Origin: JAEUMG01 sp046349315
GTDB taxonomy: Bacteria; Pseudomonadota; Alphaproteobacteria; Rhizobiales; Aestuariivirgaceae
Reading direction: 5' to 3'
Length of the DNA: 64,000 bases
Assembly (NCBI GenBank): GCA_046349315.1
Contig: JAXMCQ010000002.1
Span: forward strand, 124,001-188,000
Below are positions 43,782 through 54,114 of the stretch, in pieces. Below the pieces are notes generated by a model that was not told the origin of the DNA, made no database searches, and saw only the letters and a program-made list of their open reading frames with translations. Made by a program: the position numbers and the translations under genes. Each line of letters starts with the position of its first letter. Position 1 is the first letter of the stretch.

Positions 43782-44729
43782 TCAGGGGAAATTGTAGGTG
43801 CGGGCGACTTCCGCCGACAAGGCGTTGTTGTCGGCCATGAAGTCGCCGAGGAATTCGTGAAGCCCGCTCTGGAAGATGTCTTCCATGCGCGCGGTTTTCA
43901 GCATGTCGTAGGTCTGGCGCGCCGAGTCGTGGCAGTCATAGCGCTTGCCGTAGAGCTTCCCAAGTCCGTCCATCGCCGTATTGATCCATTGGTAGCAGAA
44001 GACCAGCGAGCGCGGCATTTCCTCGCGCAGCATCAGGAATTCGGCGATGAGCCACGGCCGGTAGCGGCTGTCATGGTAGAACCAGCGATAGGCGCGGTGG
44101 CCGGAGACCGAGCGCAGGATCGTCGCCCATTGCTGCATGTCGAGCTCGCTGCCGACATCGCTCGGCTGCGGCAGCAGGATGTAGTACTTAACATCGAGGA
44201 TGCGCGCGGTATTGTCGGCCCGCTCGATGAATGTGCCGAGCTGGCTGAAGTAATAAGTATCATAGCGCAATAGCGTGCCGAGCAGGGCGCCGCGGAACAG
44301 CATGGCGCGTTGCTTGACCCAGTCGAGGAAGCCGGGCAGGCGATCGGCGGTGATCGTCTGCGGCTTGATCAGCGCGAGTTCGTTCCAGGTGCCGTTGAGG
44401 CTTTCCCACAAGTCTCGCGTCAACGCGGTGCGCACGGCGCGGCCGTTATTGCGCGCCGCCTTGATGCTCGATTTGACGCTTGAGGAATTGTCTTCGTCGA
44501 ACAAGAGATGATGGATGACCTTGGTCGTCGTGACATCCTGGTGCTTTTTGAAATAGCTCGCCTCGCAAGCCGCGCTCGTAAGGGTCGAGCGCCATTCGTC
44601 ACGATGGCCTTCGATCGCGCCCGGCATCAGCGAGATGCGGTAGCCGACTTCGAGCAGGCGCGCCATGTTCTCGGCGCGCTCGACATAGCGCGACATCCAG
44701 TAGAGCGAGGAAGCTGTGCGACCCAGCAT
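43782..44729 (-). CDS. Alpha-E domain protein (DUF403)
   Basis: The protein has 315 residues from the ATG at 44729, whose MLGRTASSLYWMSRYVERAE opening is the hallmark of the family. The all-alpha domain includes RGALLGTLLRYDTYYFSQLG and ERADNTARILDVKYY. It is always associated with permuted ATP-grasp and transglutaminase proteins, is sometimes fused to them, and is presumed to be part of the same amide-ligase complex. It starts one base after the ATP-grasp stop. Confidence 0.9.
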   Translation of the reverse strand: MLGRTASSLYWMSRYVERAENMARLLEVGYRISLMPGAIEGHRDEWRSTLTSAACEASYFKKHQDVTTTKVIHHLLFDEDNSSSVKSSIKAARNNGRAVRTALTRDLWESLNGTWNELALIKPQTITADRLPGFLDWVKQRAMLFRGALLGTLLRYDTYYFSQLGTFIERADNTARILDVKYYILLPQPSDVGSELDMQQWATILRSVSGHRAYRWFYHDSRYRPWLIAEFLMLREEMPRSLVFCYQWINTAMDGLGKLYGKRYDCHDSARQTYDMLKTARMEDIFQSGLHEFLGDFMADNNALSAEVARTYNFP

Positions 44730-44730
44730 G

Positions 44731-46146
44731 CTAGTCCTCCAGCACCCAGGTATCTTTTGTCCCGCCGCCCTGGCTCGAATTGACGACCAGTGATCCCTTC
44801 TTGAGCGCGACGCGAGTGAGGCCGCCGGGCGTGATGCGGATGCGGTCGCCCGACAGCACGAAAGGCCTGAGGTCGACATGGCGCGGCGCCACGCCGGATG
44901 AGGTGAAGGTCGGTGCCGCCGAGAGCGCCAGTGTCGGTTGCGCAATATAATTGGACGGTCGCGCATTCAGTTTCGCGCGGAATTCCTGGATCGTCTTTTT
45001 CGACGATGTCGGCCCGACCAGCATGCCATAGCCGCCGGAGCCGTGTACTTCCTTCACCACGAGTTCTTCGAGATGATCGAGCACATAGGCGAGATCATCG
45101 GCCTGCGAGCAGCGCCAGGTCGGCACGTTCTTGAGCAAGGGCTTCTCGCCGGTATAGAATTCGATGACGTCGGGTATGTAAGTATAGATGGACTTGTCGT
45201 CGGCGATTCCGGTGCCCGGCGCGTTGACCAGTGTCACGCGGCCGGCGCGATAGAGGTCGAATATGCCTGGCACGCCGAGCGCCGAATCGGGCCTGAAGGT
45301 CAAGGGATCGAGATAGGCATCATCGATCCGGCGGTAGACCACATCAACGCGTTTTGGCTCCTGCGTCGTACGCATATAGAGCCAGCCGTCGGAGACGAAG
45401 AGATCGGAGCCCTCGCATAATTCGACGCCCATTTCGTCGGCAAGGAAGGCATGCTCGAAAAACGCCGAATTATGGATGCCGGGGGTCAACAATACGATGG
45501 TGGGCTCTTCATCGAGATTGGCGGGCGCCACGCTTTCGAGCGTCTTGCGCAGCATGGCAGGGTAATTCTCGACCGGCGCCACACGATGCTGCGCGAAGAG
45601 ATCGGGAAAGAGATACATCATCGCTTCCCGGTCCTCGAGCATGTAGGAAACGCCGGACGGCGTGCGGCAATTGTCCTCGAGCACGTAGAAATCATTGGCA
45701 CCGACCCGCACGATGTCGATGCCGATGATATGCGCATAGACGCCGCGTGCCGGATTGAGCCCCATCATCTCCGGTACGAAGGCTTCGTTCTGGAGGATCA
45801 TATCGCGCGGGATGCGGCCCGAGCGCAGGATCTCCTGGCGGTGATAGATGTCATGAAGGAAGGCGTTGAGGGCACGGACGCGCTGTTCGATGCCGGCTGA
45901 GAGGCGGCGCCATTCGAAAGCGGCAAAGACGCGCGGCACGATGTCGAAGGGAATGAGCCGTTCGGAGCCGTCTTCGGTGCCATAGACCGCGAACGTGATG
46001 CCTTGGCGGCGGAACAGTTCCTCGGCCTCTTTCAGGGCACGCTCGACATCAGCCTTGGCGAGATTCTTCATCCACTGATGGACGAGCGCGTAGGGTTCGC
46101 GCACCTGGCCGTCGTCCAGGATCATCTCATTGAAAAAATCGGCCAT
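44731..46146 (-). CDS. Circularly permuted type 2 ATP-grasp protein (DUF404/DUF407)
   Basis: The protein has 471 residues from the ATG at 46146 (GGGGAG site upstream). It has RQGITFAVYG, PRDMILQNEAFVPEMMGLNP, the DFYVLEDNCRTPSGVSYMLE metal/nucleotide region and a C-terminal HGSGGYGMLVGPTSSKK loop, ending in NSSQGGGTKDTWVLED. It is presumed to form a peptide or amide bond with ATP. It is first in the Anbu operon and divergent from ureD with a 60-base shared promoter region. Confidence 0.9.
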   Translation of the reverse strand: MADFFNEMILDDGQVREPYALVHQWMKNLAKADVERALKEAEELFRRQGITFAVYGTEDGSERLIPFDIVPRVFAAFEWRRLSAGIEQRVRALNAFLHDIYHRQEILRSGRIPRDMILQNEAFVPEMMGLNPARGVYAHIIGIDIVRVGANDFYVLEDNCRTPSGVSYMLEDREAMMYLFPDLFAQHRVAPVENYPAMLRKTLESVAPANLDEEPTIVLLTPGIHNSAFFEHAFLADEMGVELCEGSDLFVSDGWLYMRTTQEPKRVDVVYRRIDDAYLDPLTFRPDSALGVPGIFDLYRAGRVTLVNAPGTGIADDKSIYTYIPDVIEFYTGEKPLLKNVPTWRCSQADDLAYVLDHLEELVVKEVHGSGGYGMLVGPTSSKKTIQEFRAKLNARPSNYIAQPTLALSAAPTFTSSGVAPRHVDLRPFVLSGDRIRITPGGLTRVALKKGSLVVNSSQGGGTKDTWVLED

Positions 46147-46206
46147 CCGCTCCCCGTGCTGCATTGCGATGTTGCTATCGATTTCTCGCGATTGCAACAT
46201 GAGAGC

Positions 46207-47016
46207 ATGGGGAAAGACGAATTGGGCCTAAGGGCTCAGCGCTATCAGAGAAGCCTTGGAAAGGCCGTGCTCAAGCTTTCGGCAGGAGGTGTCGAAACCT
46301 TAAGGGAGGAGGGGGCGGCCAAGATCAGACTGCCCGCCACCCTGCCGGGGCGCCCTTTTGAGGCCATCGTCATCAACACCTCGGGTGGCGTCACCGGCGG
46401 CGATGACTTCGCCTATGAGCTAACCAACCGTGCCGGCGTGAGCCTCACTGCGACCACCCAGGCTGCCGAGAAGGTCTATCGCGCCGGAGGCCCGCCAGCG
46501 CGCATTGCCGTCAGCCTTGCCGCCGAAACCGGAAGCCGACTCTCTTGGCTGCCGCAGGAGACGATCCTGTTCGACGGCGCGGCGCTCGATCGCACCATTA
46601 CTGCCGATATCGCAGCCGATGCGCGACTGCTGATCGTCGAATCGGTGGTTTTCGGCCGCACCGAAATGGGCGAACGCGACATTGCGCCCCGCTTTCATGA
46701 CCGCTGGCGCATCAGGCGCGAAGGCCGCCTCGTCTATGCGGATGATTTTCGCGTCGAGAACGCCATTCCCGACAGTCCGGCGGCCCTTGATGGTGCGCAA
46801 GCCTTCGCGACCATTCTCCTTATCGCGCCCGATGCCGAGAAGCATCTGGACGAGACACGCGAGGCTCTTGGCGACAGGGCCGGCGTCAGTGCCTGGCATG
46901 GCAAGCTGGTTGCAAGATTGCTCGCACCGGACGGCTTCAACCTGCGCAAGCGATTGATTCCGGCCGTCAGGCGGCTTTTGCCGGAAGGCGAACTGCCGAG
47001 AATTTGGTCACTGTGA
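46207..47016 (+). CDS. ureD: Urease accessory protein UreD
   Basis: The protein has 269 residues from the ATG at 46207. The motifs are typical of UreD/UreH: LPGRPFEAIVINTSGGVTGG, TATTQAAEKVYRA, LPQETILFDGA and GRTEMGE. With UreF and UreG it forms the complex that loads nickel into urease. It is the first gene of ureDABCEFG. Confidence 0.93.
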   Translation: MGKDELGLRAQRYQRSLGKAVLKLSAGGVETLREEGAAKIRLPATLPGRPFEAIVINTSGGVTGGDDFAYELTNRAGVSLTATTQAAEKVYRAGGPPARIAVSLAAETGSRLSWLPQETILFDGAALDRTITADIAADARLLIVESVVFGRTEMGERDIAPRFHDRWRIRREGRLVYADDFRVENAIPDSPAALDGAQAFATILLIAPDAEKHLDETREALGDRAGVSAWHGKLVARLLAPDGFNLRKRLIPAVRRLLPEGELPRIWSL

Positions 47017-47025
47017 GGAATTTCT

Positions 47026-47328
47026 ATGCAGCTAACGCCGCGCGAGAAAGACAAGCTGTTGATCGCCATGGCAGCCCAGGTGGCGCGGCGGCGGCGCGAG
47101 CGCGGCGTCAAGCTCAATTACCCTGAGACCGTGGCATTGATCAGCGACTTCGTCGTCGAAGGCGCGCGCGATGGCAGGAGCGTTGCCGATCTCATGGAAA
47201 CCGCAGCCCATGTGGTGGGGCGTGGCGAGGTCATGGAGGGCATTGCCGAGATGCTCCACGAAGTTCAGGTCGAGGCCACCTTTCCCGACGGGACCAAGCT
47301 CGTCACCGTCCATCATCCCGTGCGCTAA
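47026..47328 (+). CDS. ureA: Urease gamma subunit
   Basis: The 100-residue protein has the canonical urease gamma sequence (LTPREKDKLLIAMAAQVARR, then RGVKLNYPETVALI, VADLME and VEATFPDGTKLVTVHHPV). It is part of the cytoplasmic (alpha beta gamma)3 enzyme. The gap before ureB holds a palindromic repeat. Confidence 0.96.
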   Translation: MQLTPREKDKLLIAMAAQVARRRRERGVKLNYPETVALISDFVVEGARDGRSVADLMETAAHVVGRGEVMEGIAEMLHEVQVEATFPDGTKLVTVHHPVR

Positions 47329-47356
47329 CGAGGCAAAGGATGATCCTCTCAACCCT

Positions 47357-47469
47357 CATGGTGAGGTGCTTCGCCGAAGGCGAAGCCTCGAACCATGGCT
47401 ATCATGAAATCTCTAACACGCCTCGCCCTTCGAGGCATCGCTTCGCGACGCACCTCAGGACGAGGGCGG
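47357..47469. repeat. Palindromic intergenic repeat between ureA and ureB
   Basis: Two adjacent hairpins fill the gap. The first (47357-47397) pairs CATGGT...GCTTCGCC with GGCGAAGC...ACCATG. The second (about 47423-47469) pairs CGCCCTTCGAGG with CCTCAGGACGAGGGCG. This looks like the REP-type element common in Hyphomicrobiales genomes. It may stabilise ureDA mRNA or tune downstream expression. Confidence 0.6.
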
Positions 47470-47488
47470 ATTGCATGAGGTACGACAA

Positions 47489-47793
47489 GTGATCCCGGGC
47501 GAAATCATCACCAAGGCCGGCGAGATCGAGATCAATGCCGGCGCCGCCGCCTTCACGATCGAAGTCGCGAATGGCGGCGACCGTCCGATCCAGGTTGGCT
47601 CGCACTACCATTTTTATGAAACCAACGAATCCTTGATCTTCGACCGCGACAAAGCACGTGGCTGCCGCTTGAACATTCCGGCCGGAACCGCGGTGCGCTT
47701 CGAGCCCGGCCAGCGCCGTGAAGTCTCGCTGGTACCGATCGCAGGCAACCGCACGATCTACGGCTTCAGGCAGAAGGTGATGGGGAAGCTCTG

Positions 47794-47794
<1 letters not shown>
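47489..47794 (+). CDS. ureB: Urease beta subunit
   Basis: The protein has 101 residues from the GTG at 47489, which gives the standard (M)IPGEI start with GAGG eight bases upstream; upstream codons are repeat-derived. The sequence is canonical (IQVGSHYHFYETNESLIFDR, then RLNIPAGTAVRFEPGQ). The stop overlaps the ureC ATG. Confidence 0.95.
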
Positions 47795-49506
<1,712 letters not shown>

Positions 49507-49507
49507 G

Positions 49508-49957
49508 ATGCTGCGCGCCAATCGTGTTCAATCGGGCGCCATCGTCAATGTTGAGACGGTCGACACGATCACGCTCGATCACCAGGCGCGTCATCGCCGC
49601 CGCATGGCGATGACCTCGGACGGCGGCCTGCGGTTCCTGCTCGATCTTCCCGAGACCGCGCACCTGCAGCATGGCGACGGCCTGGTACTTGAAGACGGCC
49701 GCGTCGTATTGATCAAGGCGGCGCCGGAGGCTTTGCTCGAAATCCGCGCCCGCGATGCGAGGCATCTCGCGGCGCTTGCCTGGCAGATCGGCAATCGCCA
49801 TCTCGAAGCGCAGATCGAGGCGGAGCGCATCCTCATCCGCCGCGATCACGTGATTGCAGCGATGCTCGCTGGGTTGGGCGCCACGACGCGCGAGGTCATC
49901 GAAATTTTTAAGGCCGAAGCCGGCGCCTATGGCGGCCATCACCATCATGGCCACTGA
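49508..49957 (+). CDS. ureE: Urease accessory protein UreE (nickel chaperone)
   Basis: The protein has 149 residues from the ATG just after the ureC stop. The N-terminal peptide-binding domain is followed by the metal domain (ALAWQIGNRHLEAQIEAERI, then RRDHV) and ends in a His-rich tail (GGHHHHGH) that binds Ni2+. The tail codons overlap the ureF start by 11 bases. Confidence 0.93.
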   Translation: MLRANRVQSGAIVNVETVDTITLDHQARHRRRMAMTSDGGLRFLLDLPETAHLQHGDGLVLEDGRVVLIKAAPEALLEIRARDARHLAALAWQIGNRHLEAQIEAERILIRRDHVIAAMLAGLGATTREVIEIFKAEAGAYGGHHHHGH

Positions 49958-50723
49958 CGCCTCGCGCTTGCTGCTACTCCTCAACTGGATGTCGCCGACA
50001 TTTCCAGTCGGCGGCTTCGCCTATTCGCACGGGCTCGAATGGGCGATCGAGGCCGGCATCGTGAAGGATGCGGCGTCGTTGCACGATTGGATTGGCGAGC
50101 TTCTCATCCGCGGCAGCGGCTGGAATGATGCGGTGCTGTTCTCGGCCTGCTGGAATGAAACGGATTTCGACGGATTGAACGACCTCGCCCTCGCGCTTTG
50201 TGCTTCGCAGGAACGCCACCTCGAAACGACGACGCTCGGCCGCGCGTTTGCGATTGCGGCGGCCACTTTCACCAAGAGTCTTCTCCCGCCTGCGGGAGAA
50301 GAAGGGACCCATGACGCGCCAGCGACATGGGGAGATGAGGGGAAGGGCGCAAAATCAAGATCCCCTCACCTTTCCCATTGCTCCGCAATGGGCCCCTTTC
50401 CTCTCCCGCAGGCGGGAGAGGAAGCAATCGCTTACCCTATTGCTGCTGGAACCGCGTGTCGCGAGGCCGGCATTGCACGCAATGACGCGATCCTTGCCTG
50501 GCTCCAGCAATTCGTATCATCGCAAGTCTCCGTCGCTGTCCGGCTCGTCCCGCTCGGACAGAGCAAGGGCCTCGAAGTCCTGCGCGATCTCATTCCGATC
50601 ATCGCCGATGTCGCCGGTTGCGCCACTCATGCAAGCCTCGACGGTCTCGGCAGTGCGACGATCGGGGCCGAGATCGCCGCCATGAAACACGAATCGCAAG
50701 TAACAAGGATCTTTCGCACATGA
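49947..50723 (+). CDS. ureF: Urease accessory protein UreF with an in-frame repeat insertion
   Basis: The 258-residue protein starts LLLNWMSPTFPVGGFAYSHG, typical of UreF, and has the usual end (LDGLGSATIGAEIAAMKHE). Residues ~112-159 are foreign. They are encoded by a 142-base palindromic repeat (50281-50422), giving a hydrophilic PPAGEEGTHDAPATWGDEGK-type peptide between FAIAAATFTKS and AIAYPIAAGTACREAGI. Without it the protein would be ~211 residues. The frame is preserved, and UreF probably still works as the UreD-UreG bridge, with the insert as a surface loop; this is not certain. The stop overlaps the ureG start (ATGA). Confidence 0.9.
   Translation: MATDASRLLLLLNWMSPTFPVGGFAYSHGLEWAIEAGIVKDAASLHDWIGELLIRGSGWNDAVLFSACWNETDFDGLNDLALALCASQERHLETTTLGRAFAIAAATFTKSLLPPAGEEGTHDAPATWGDEGKGAKSRSPHLSHCSAMGPFPLPQAGEEAIAYPIAAGTACREAGIARNDAILAWLQQFVSSQVSVAVRLVPLGQSKGLEVLRDLIPIIADVAGCATHASLDGLGSATIGAEIAAMKHESQVTRIFRT
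50281..50422. repeat. Palindromic repeat element inserted within ureF (copy 1)
   Basis: Both ends are hairpins: TTCTCCCGCCTGCGGGAGAA (50281-50300) and CTCTCCCGCAGGCGGGAGAG (50401-50420). Inner hairpins include CCCATTGCTCCGCAATGGG. A near-identical copy in the opposite orientation lies at 61208-61333 between genes, which shows this is a mobile-type repeat and not UreF sequence. Confidence 0.85.
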
Positions 50724-51346
50724 GCGCATCGCAACACGGTCCCTTGCGCGTCGGCATTGGCGGCCCGGTCGGTTCCGGCAAGACGACCCTCACCGAGATG
50801 CTGTGCAAGGCGATGCGCAATGATTACTCGCTCGCCGTCGTGACCAATGACATCTACACGAAGGAAGATGCTTTGATACTGTCGCGCCTCCAGGCATTGC
50901 CCGAAGAGCGCATCATGGGCGTCGAGACCGGCGGCTGTCCGCATACCGCGATCCGCGAGGACGCTTCGATCAATCTCCAGGCCATCGCCGACATGACCAA
51001 GCGCTTTCCCGATCTCGATGTCGTCTTCATCGAATCGGGCGGTGACAATCTCGCTGCCACCTTTTCGCCCGATCTCGCCGATCTGACCCTTTATGTGATC
51101 AGCGTCTGCCAGGGCGAGAAAATCCCGCGCAAAGGCGGTCCCGGCATCACGCGGTCCGATCTGCTCGTCATCAACAAGACCGATCTCGCCCCCCATGTCG
51201 GCGCCGATCTCGACATCATGGAATCCGATACCCGCCGCCAGCGCGGCGAGCGGCCCTTCGTTTTCACCGACCTCCTGCGCCGGAAAGGGGTAGCCGAAAT
51301 TGTCGCCTTTCTCGAGAGTGAAGGCGGGCTTGCACGGCCAAACTGA
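50720..51346 (+). CDS. ureG: Urease accessory GTPase UreG
   Basis: The protein has 208 residues from the ATG overlapping the ureF stop. It has P-loop GGPVGSGKTTL, the CPH nickel/dimerisation motif in GVETGGCPHTAIRED, switch FIESGGDNLAA and guanine specificity NKTDL. GTP hydrolysis drives nickel delivery to urease. It is the last gene of the cluster; a 211-base gap with no visible gene follows. Confidence 0.96.
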   Translation: MSASQHGPLRVGIGGPVGSGKTTLTEMLCKAMRNDYSLAVVTNDIYTKEDALILSRLQALPEERIMGVETGGCPHTAIREDASINLQAIADMTKRFPDLDVVFIESGGDNLAATFSPDLADLTLYVISVCQGEKIPRKGGPGITRSDLLVINKTDLAPHVGADLDIMESDTRRQRGERPFVFTDLLRRKGVAEIVAFLESEGGLARPN

Positions 51347-51557
51347 AAGGAATAAGAATTAAAATCTAAGATAGAAATCGAATTGCCGGGCTTTGGAGGC
51401 ACCTAGGAGCGATTTCATGGGCTCCCGGCTACCCCCCTACCAGCCCGCCCCGCGAAGGCCTCTGGCGGCCGTCTATGGCCGACTGAGAGGCCTTGTAGTT
51501 GCCAATGTTCCCTGTGTGTACCGGAAGTGATCGAAACAGCGCCTTTAGATTGAGTGA

Positions 51558-52379
51558 CTATGTCTGAGACAACCATTGCGCGTCGATTTCAGGCAAGGGG
51601 ATCGCCGCCAGCAATTGCCGCGTATAGGAATGCTCTGGCGCCGCGAACATGTCGGCACAAGGCCGAAGCTCGACAATCTCGCCCTGCCGCATCACCATCG
51701 CGCGCTCGCACAAGCGCCGCACCACCGAAAGGTCGTGGCTGATGAAGGCGAGCGTCAGCTTCATCTCCTCCTTCAAGCGGGCGAGCAGATCCAGGATCTG
51801 CGCCTGGCTCGACATGTCGAGGCCTGAGACGATTTCATCGGCCAGGACGAAGCTGGGCTTAAGCGCGATCGCTCGCGCGATGCCGACGCGCTGGCGCTGC
51901 CCGCCCGAAAGCTCCTGCGGATAGCGTCGGCCGAGATCGGGCGACAGCCCCACCATCTTCAACGCATTCGCGGCATGATCGGCAAGCTCGCGCCGGCCCT
52001 TCGCAACGCCGTGCAATTGCAATGGCGCGGCGATGATCTGCGCCGCTGTCCGGCGCGGATTGAGCGACGACAAGGGATTCTGGAAGATGACCTGCAGATT
52101 GCGCCGGAAGGGGGCCATCGCCTCATCGTCGAGATGGCTGATATCGGCGCCGTCGAATGTGATACGCCCGGCGCTTGGTTCCAGCAGTCGCACCAATGTG
52201 CGCCCGAGCGTTGTCTTTCCCGAACCGGATTCTCCGACGATGCCGATCGCTTCACCTTTCGCGATCGTAAAACTCAGCCCTTTGAGGATCTCATTGCGGG
52301 GCGGCGGCCCAAACAGTGGCTTTCGCGTGAAGTCGGGCAATGCCACGCGCAAATTCTCGATCTCGAACAGCGCGCTCAT
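51558..52379 (-). CDS. Oligopeptide/nickel-type ABC transporter ATPase (DppF/NikE-like)
   Basis: The protein has 273 residues from the ATG at 52379, which overlaps the previous stop. It has Walker A GESGSGKTT, signature LSGGQRQRVGIARAI and Walker B FVLADEIVSGLD. The usual C-terminal OPP extension (CADMFAAPEHSYTRQLLAAIP) is present. It is the second ATPase of the importer, and its stop is the end of the operon. Confidence 0.9.
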   Translation of the reverse strand: MSALFEIENLRVALPDFTRKPLFGPPPRNEILKGLSFTIAKGEAIGIVGESGSGKTTLGRTLVRLLEPSAGRITFDGADISHLDDEAMAPFRRNLQVIFQNPLSSLNPRRTAAQIIAAPLQLHGVAKGRRELADHAANALKMVGLSPDLGRRYPQELSGGQRQRVGIARAIALKPSFVLADEIVSGLDMSSQAQILDLLARLKEEMKLTLAFISHDLSVVRRLCERAMVMRQGEIVELRPCADMFAAPEHSYTRQLLAAIPLPEIDAQWLSQT

Positions 52380-53263
52380 GCCCGGTGCCCCGCATTCCAC
52401 GCCTGATCGGCCCTGGCGACATCGGCGCGCAAACCCTCGATGACCGCGGCATCGACCGGCAGAAGCGAATCATCCGGCCGGTCATAGCGCGGCGTTGCGG
52501 CAAGGAGCGCCCGCGTATAGGCGTGCTGTGGTGCCGCGAAGAGCTGCGCAGCACTCGCTTGTTCGATCACCATGCCGCCATAGAGCACCGTCACGCTCTG
52601 GCAGATCTTGGCGACGACGCCGAGATTATGCGTGACGAAGAGCAGTCCGGTGCCGTGCCGCTGCTGCATGTCGGCGATGAGCCGCAGGATCTGCTTCTGC
52701 ACCGTGACGTCGAGCGCCGTCGTTGGCTCGTCCGCCACGATGAAGCGCGGCCGCCCTGCAAAGGCCGCTGCGATCAAGACGCGCTGGCGCATGCCGCCCG
52801 ACAATTCATGCGGATAGCTGCGCAACACGCGCTCGGGTTCGCGTAGATGGACTTCATCAAGGAGTTCAAGCGCGTGCTGGCGCGCTTGCCGCTTGCTCAT
52901 GCCGATGATGCGGATGAGCCTTTCGGTGATCTGTCCCTCGATGCGCTTTGAGGGATTGAGCGCCGTCATCGGGTCCTGCGGGATGAGGGCGGCAACCTGC
53001 GCCGCGGCACGCCGCCGCGCCGTGTCGCCCATGCCGAGCAGGTTCTTGCCTTCAAGCCGCACCTCGCCCTCGCGCACTTCGATGGCGCGCGGCAGGATTG
53101 CGAAGATGGAGCGCGCGATCATGCTCTTGCCGGCGCCGCTCTCGCCGACAAGACCGTGCACTTCGCCCGGTTTCACGCTGAGCGACACCGAACGCAGGAG
53201 CCGCGCGGATGAACCGCGCAAGCCGGCGCTCAGATTCTCGACCGCGAGCAATGCGTCGGTCAT
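52376..53263 (-). CDS. Oligopeptide/nickel-type ABC transporter ATPase (DppD/NikD-like)
   Basis: The protein has 295 residues from the ATG at 53263, four bases overlapping the permease stop; a longer frame reads back into the permease gene and is discarded. Walker A is GESGAGKS, signature LSGGMRQRVLIAAAF and Walker B FIVADEPTTALD, with an OPP C-terminal tail (SAAQLFAAPQHAYTRALLAA). Confidence 0.9.
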   Translation of the reverse strand: MTDALLAVENLSAGLRGSSARLLRSVSLSVKPGEVHGLVGESGAGKSMIARSIFAILPRAIEVREGEVRLEGKNLLGMGDTARRRAAAQVAALIPQDPMTALNPSKRIEGQITERLIRIIGMSKRQARQHALELLDEVHLREPERVLRSYPHELSGGMRQRVLIAAAFAGRPRFIVADEPTTALDVTVQKQILRLIADMQQRHGTGLLFVTHNLGVVAKICQSVTVLYGGMVIEQASAAQLFAAPQHAYTRALLAATPRYDRPDDSLLPVDAAVIEGLRADVARADQAWNAGHRA

Positions 53264-54114
53264 CGCAACACCGGATCGAACCGTTCCTTCAAACCTTCGC
53301 CGAACTGGCTGAAGGCAAGAACGGTGAGAAACAGCACGATCAACGGGAAGACCAGCACCCACCAGGCATGGTGGATGAGTACGCGGCCTTCGGCGATCAT
53401 GCCGCCCCAGGTCGGCGCATCCGTCGAGATCGAGAGATTGACGAAGGAGAGGATCGCCTCGACGATGACCGCAATCCCCATTTCGAGCGAGAGCAACACG
53501 ACGATCGCCGGAATGACATTCGGCAGGACCTCGCGGATCATCGTGGCGAAGGGCGAGAAGCCGGCGACGCGCGCGCTGTCGACATAATCCATGCGCCGCT
53601 GCTGCAGCGTCTCGGCACGGATGACGCGGCAGAAACGCGTCCAGTCGATGACGGCAATGGCGAATATGACCGAGGTGAGGCCGGTACCGAGCACGGCAAC
53701 GAGCAAAATCGAGAAGAGGACCGGCGGAAACGCCATCCAGATATCGACGATGCGCGACACGATGCGGTCCGTCCAGCCGCCGAAATAACCGGCAAGCAGT
53801 CCGAGCAACGATCCGGCGATGCAGGCCATGAAGCTTGCGGCGAGCGCAACCGTCAATGCGATGCGCGCCGCATAGATGAGCCGGGATAGCACGTCGCGGC
53901 CAAGACTGTCGGTGCCGAGCCAATAGCCGGGCTCGCTGCCCTTGATCCAGAAGGGCGGCAGTTTGCCGAGCATCAGGTCCTGGGCGAGGGGGTCATGCGG
54001 CGCCAGCAACGGCGCGAAGACCGCCGCGATCACAACGACCGCAAGCCATGCGCCCGCGAGTATCAATCGCGTGCTGGCGCGCGGACGGCGGGTGATCGTA
54101 GCCGCTTCAGCCAT
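53260..54114 (-). CDS. Oligopeptide/nickel-type ABC permease (DppC/NikC-like)
   Basis: The 284-residue inner-membrane protein has about six hydrophobic segments and LGTDSLGRDVLSRLIYAARI, a DppC hallmark. The EAA loop is ARVAGFSPFATMIREVLPNV. It overlaps the DppB-like gene by eight bases. Confidence 0.9.
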   Translation of the reverse strand: MAEAATITRRPRASTRLILAGAWLAVVVIAAVFAPLLAPHDPLAQDLMLGKLPPFWIKGSEPGYWLGTDSLGRDVLSRLIYAARIALTVALAASFMACIAGSLLGLLAGYFGGWTDRIVSRIVDIWMAFPPVLFSILLVAVLGTGLTSVIFAIAVIDWTRFCRVIRAETLQQRRMDYVDSARVAGFSPFATMIREVLPNVIPAIVVLLSLEMGIAVIVEAILSFVNLSISTDAPTWGGMIAEGRVLIHHAWWVLVFPLIVLFLTVLAFSQFGEGLKERFDPVLR

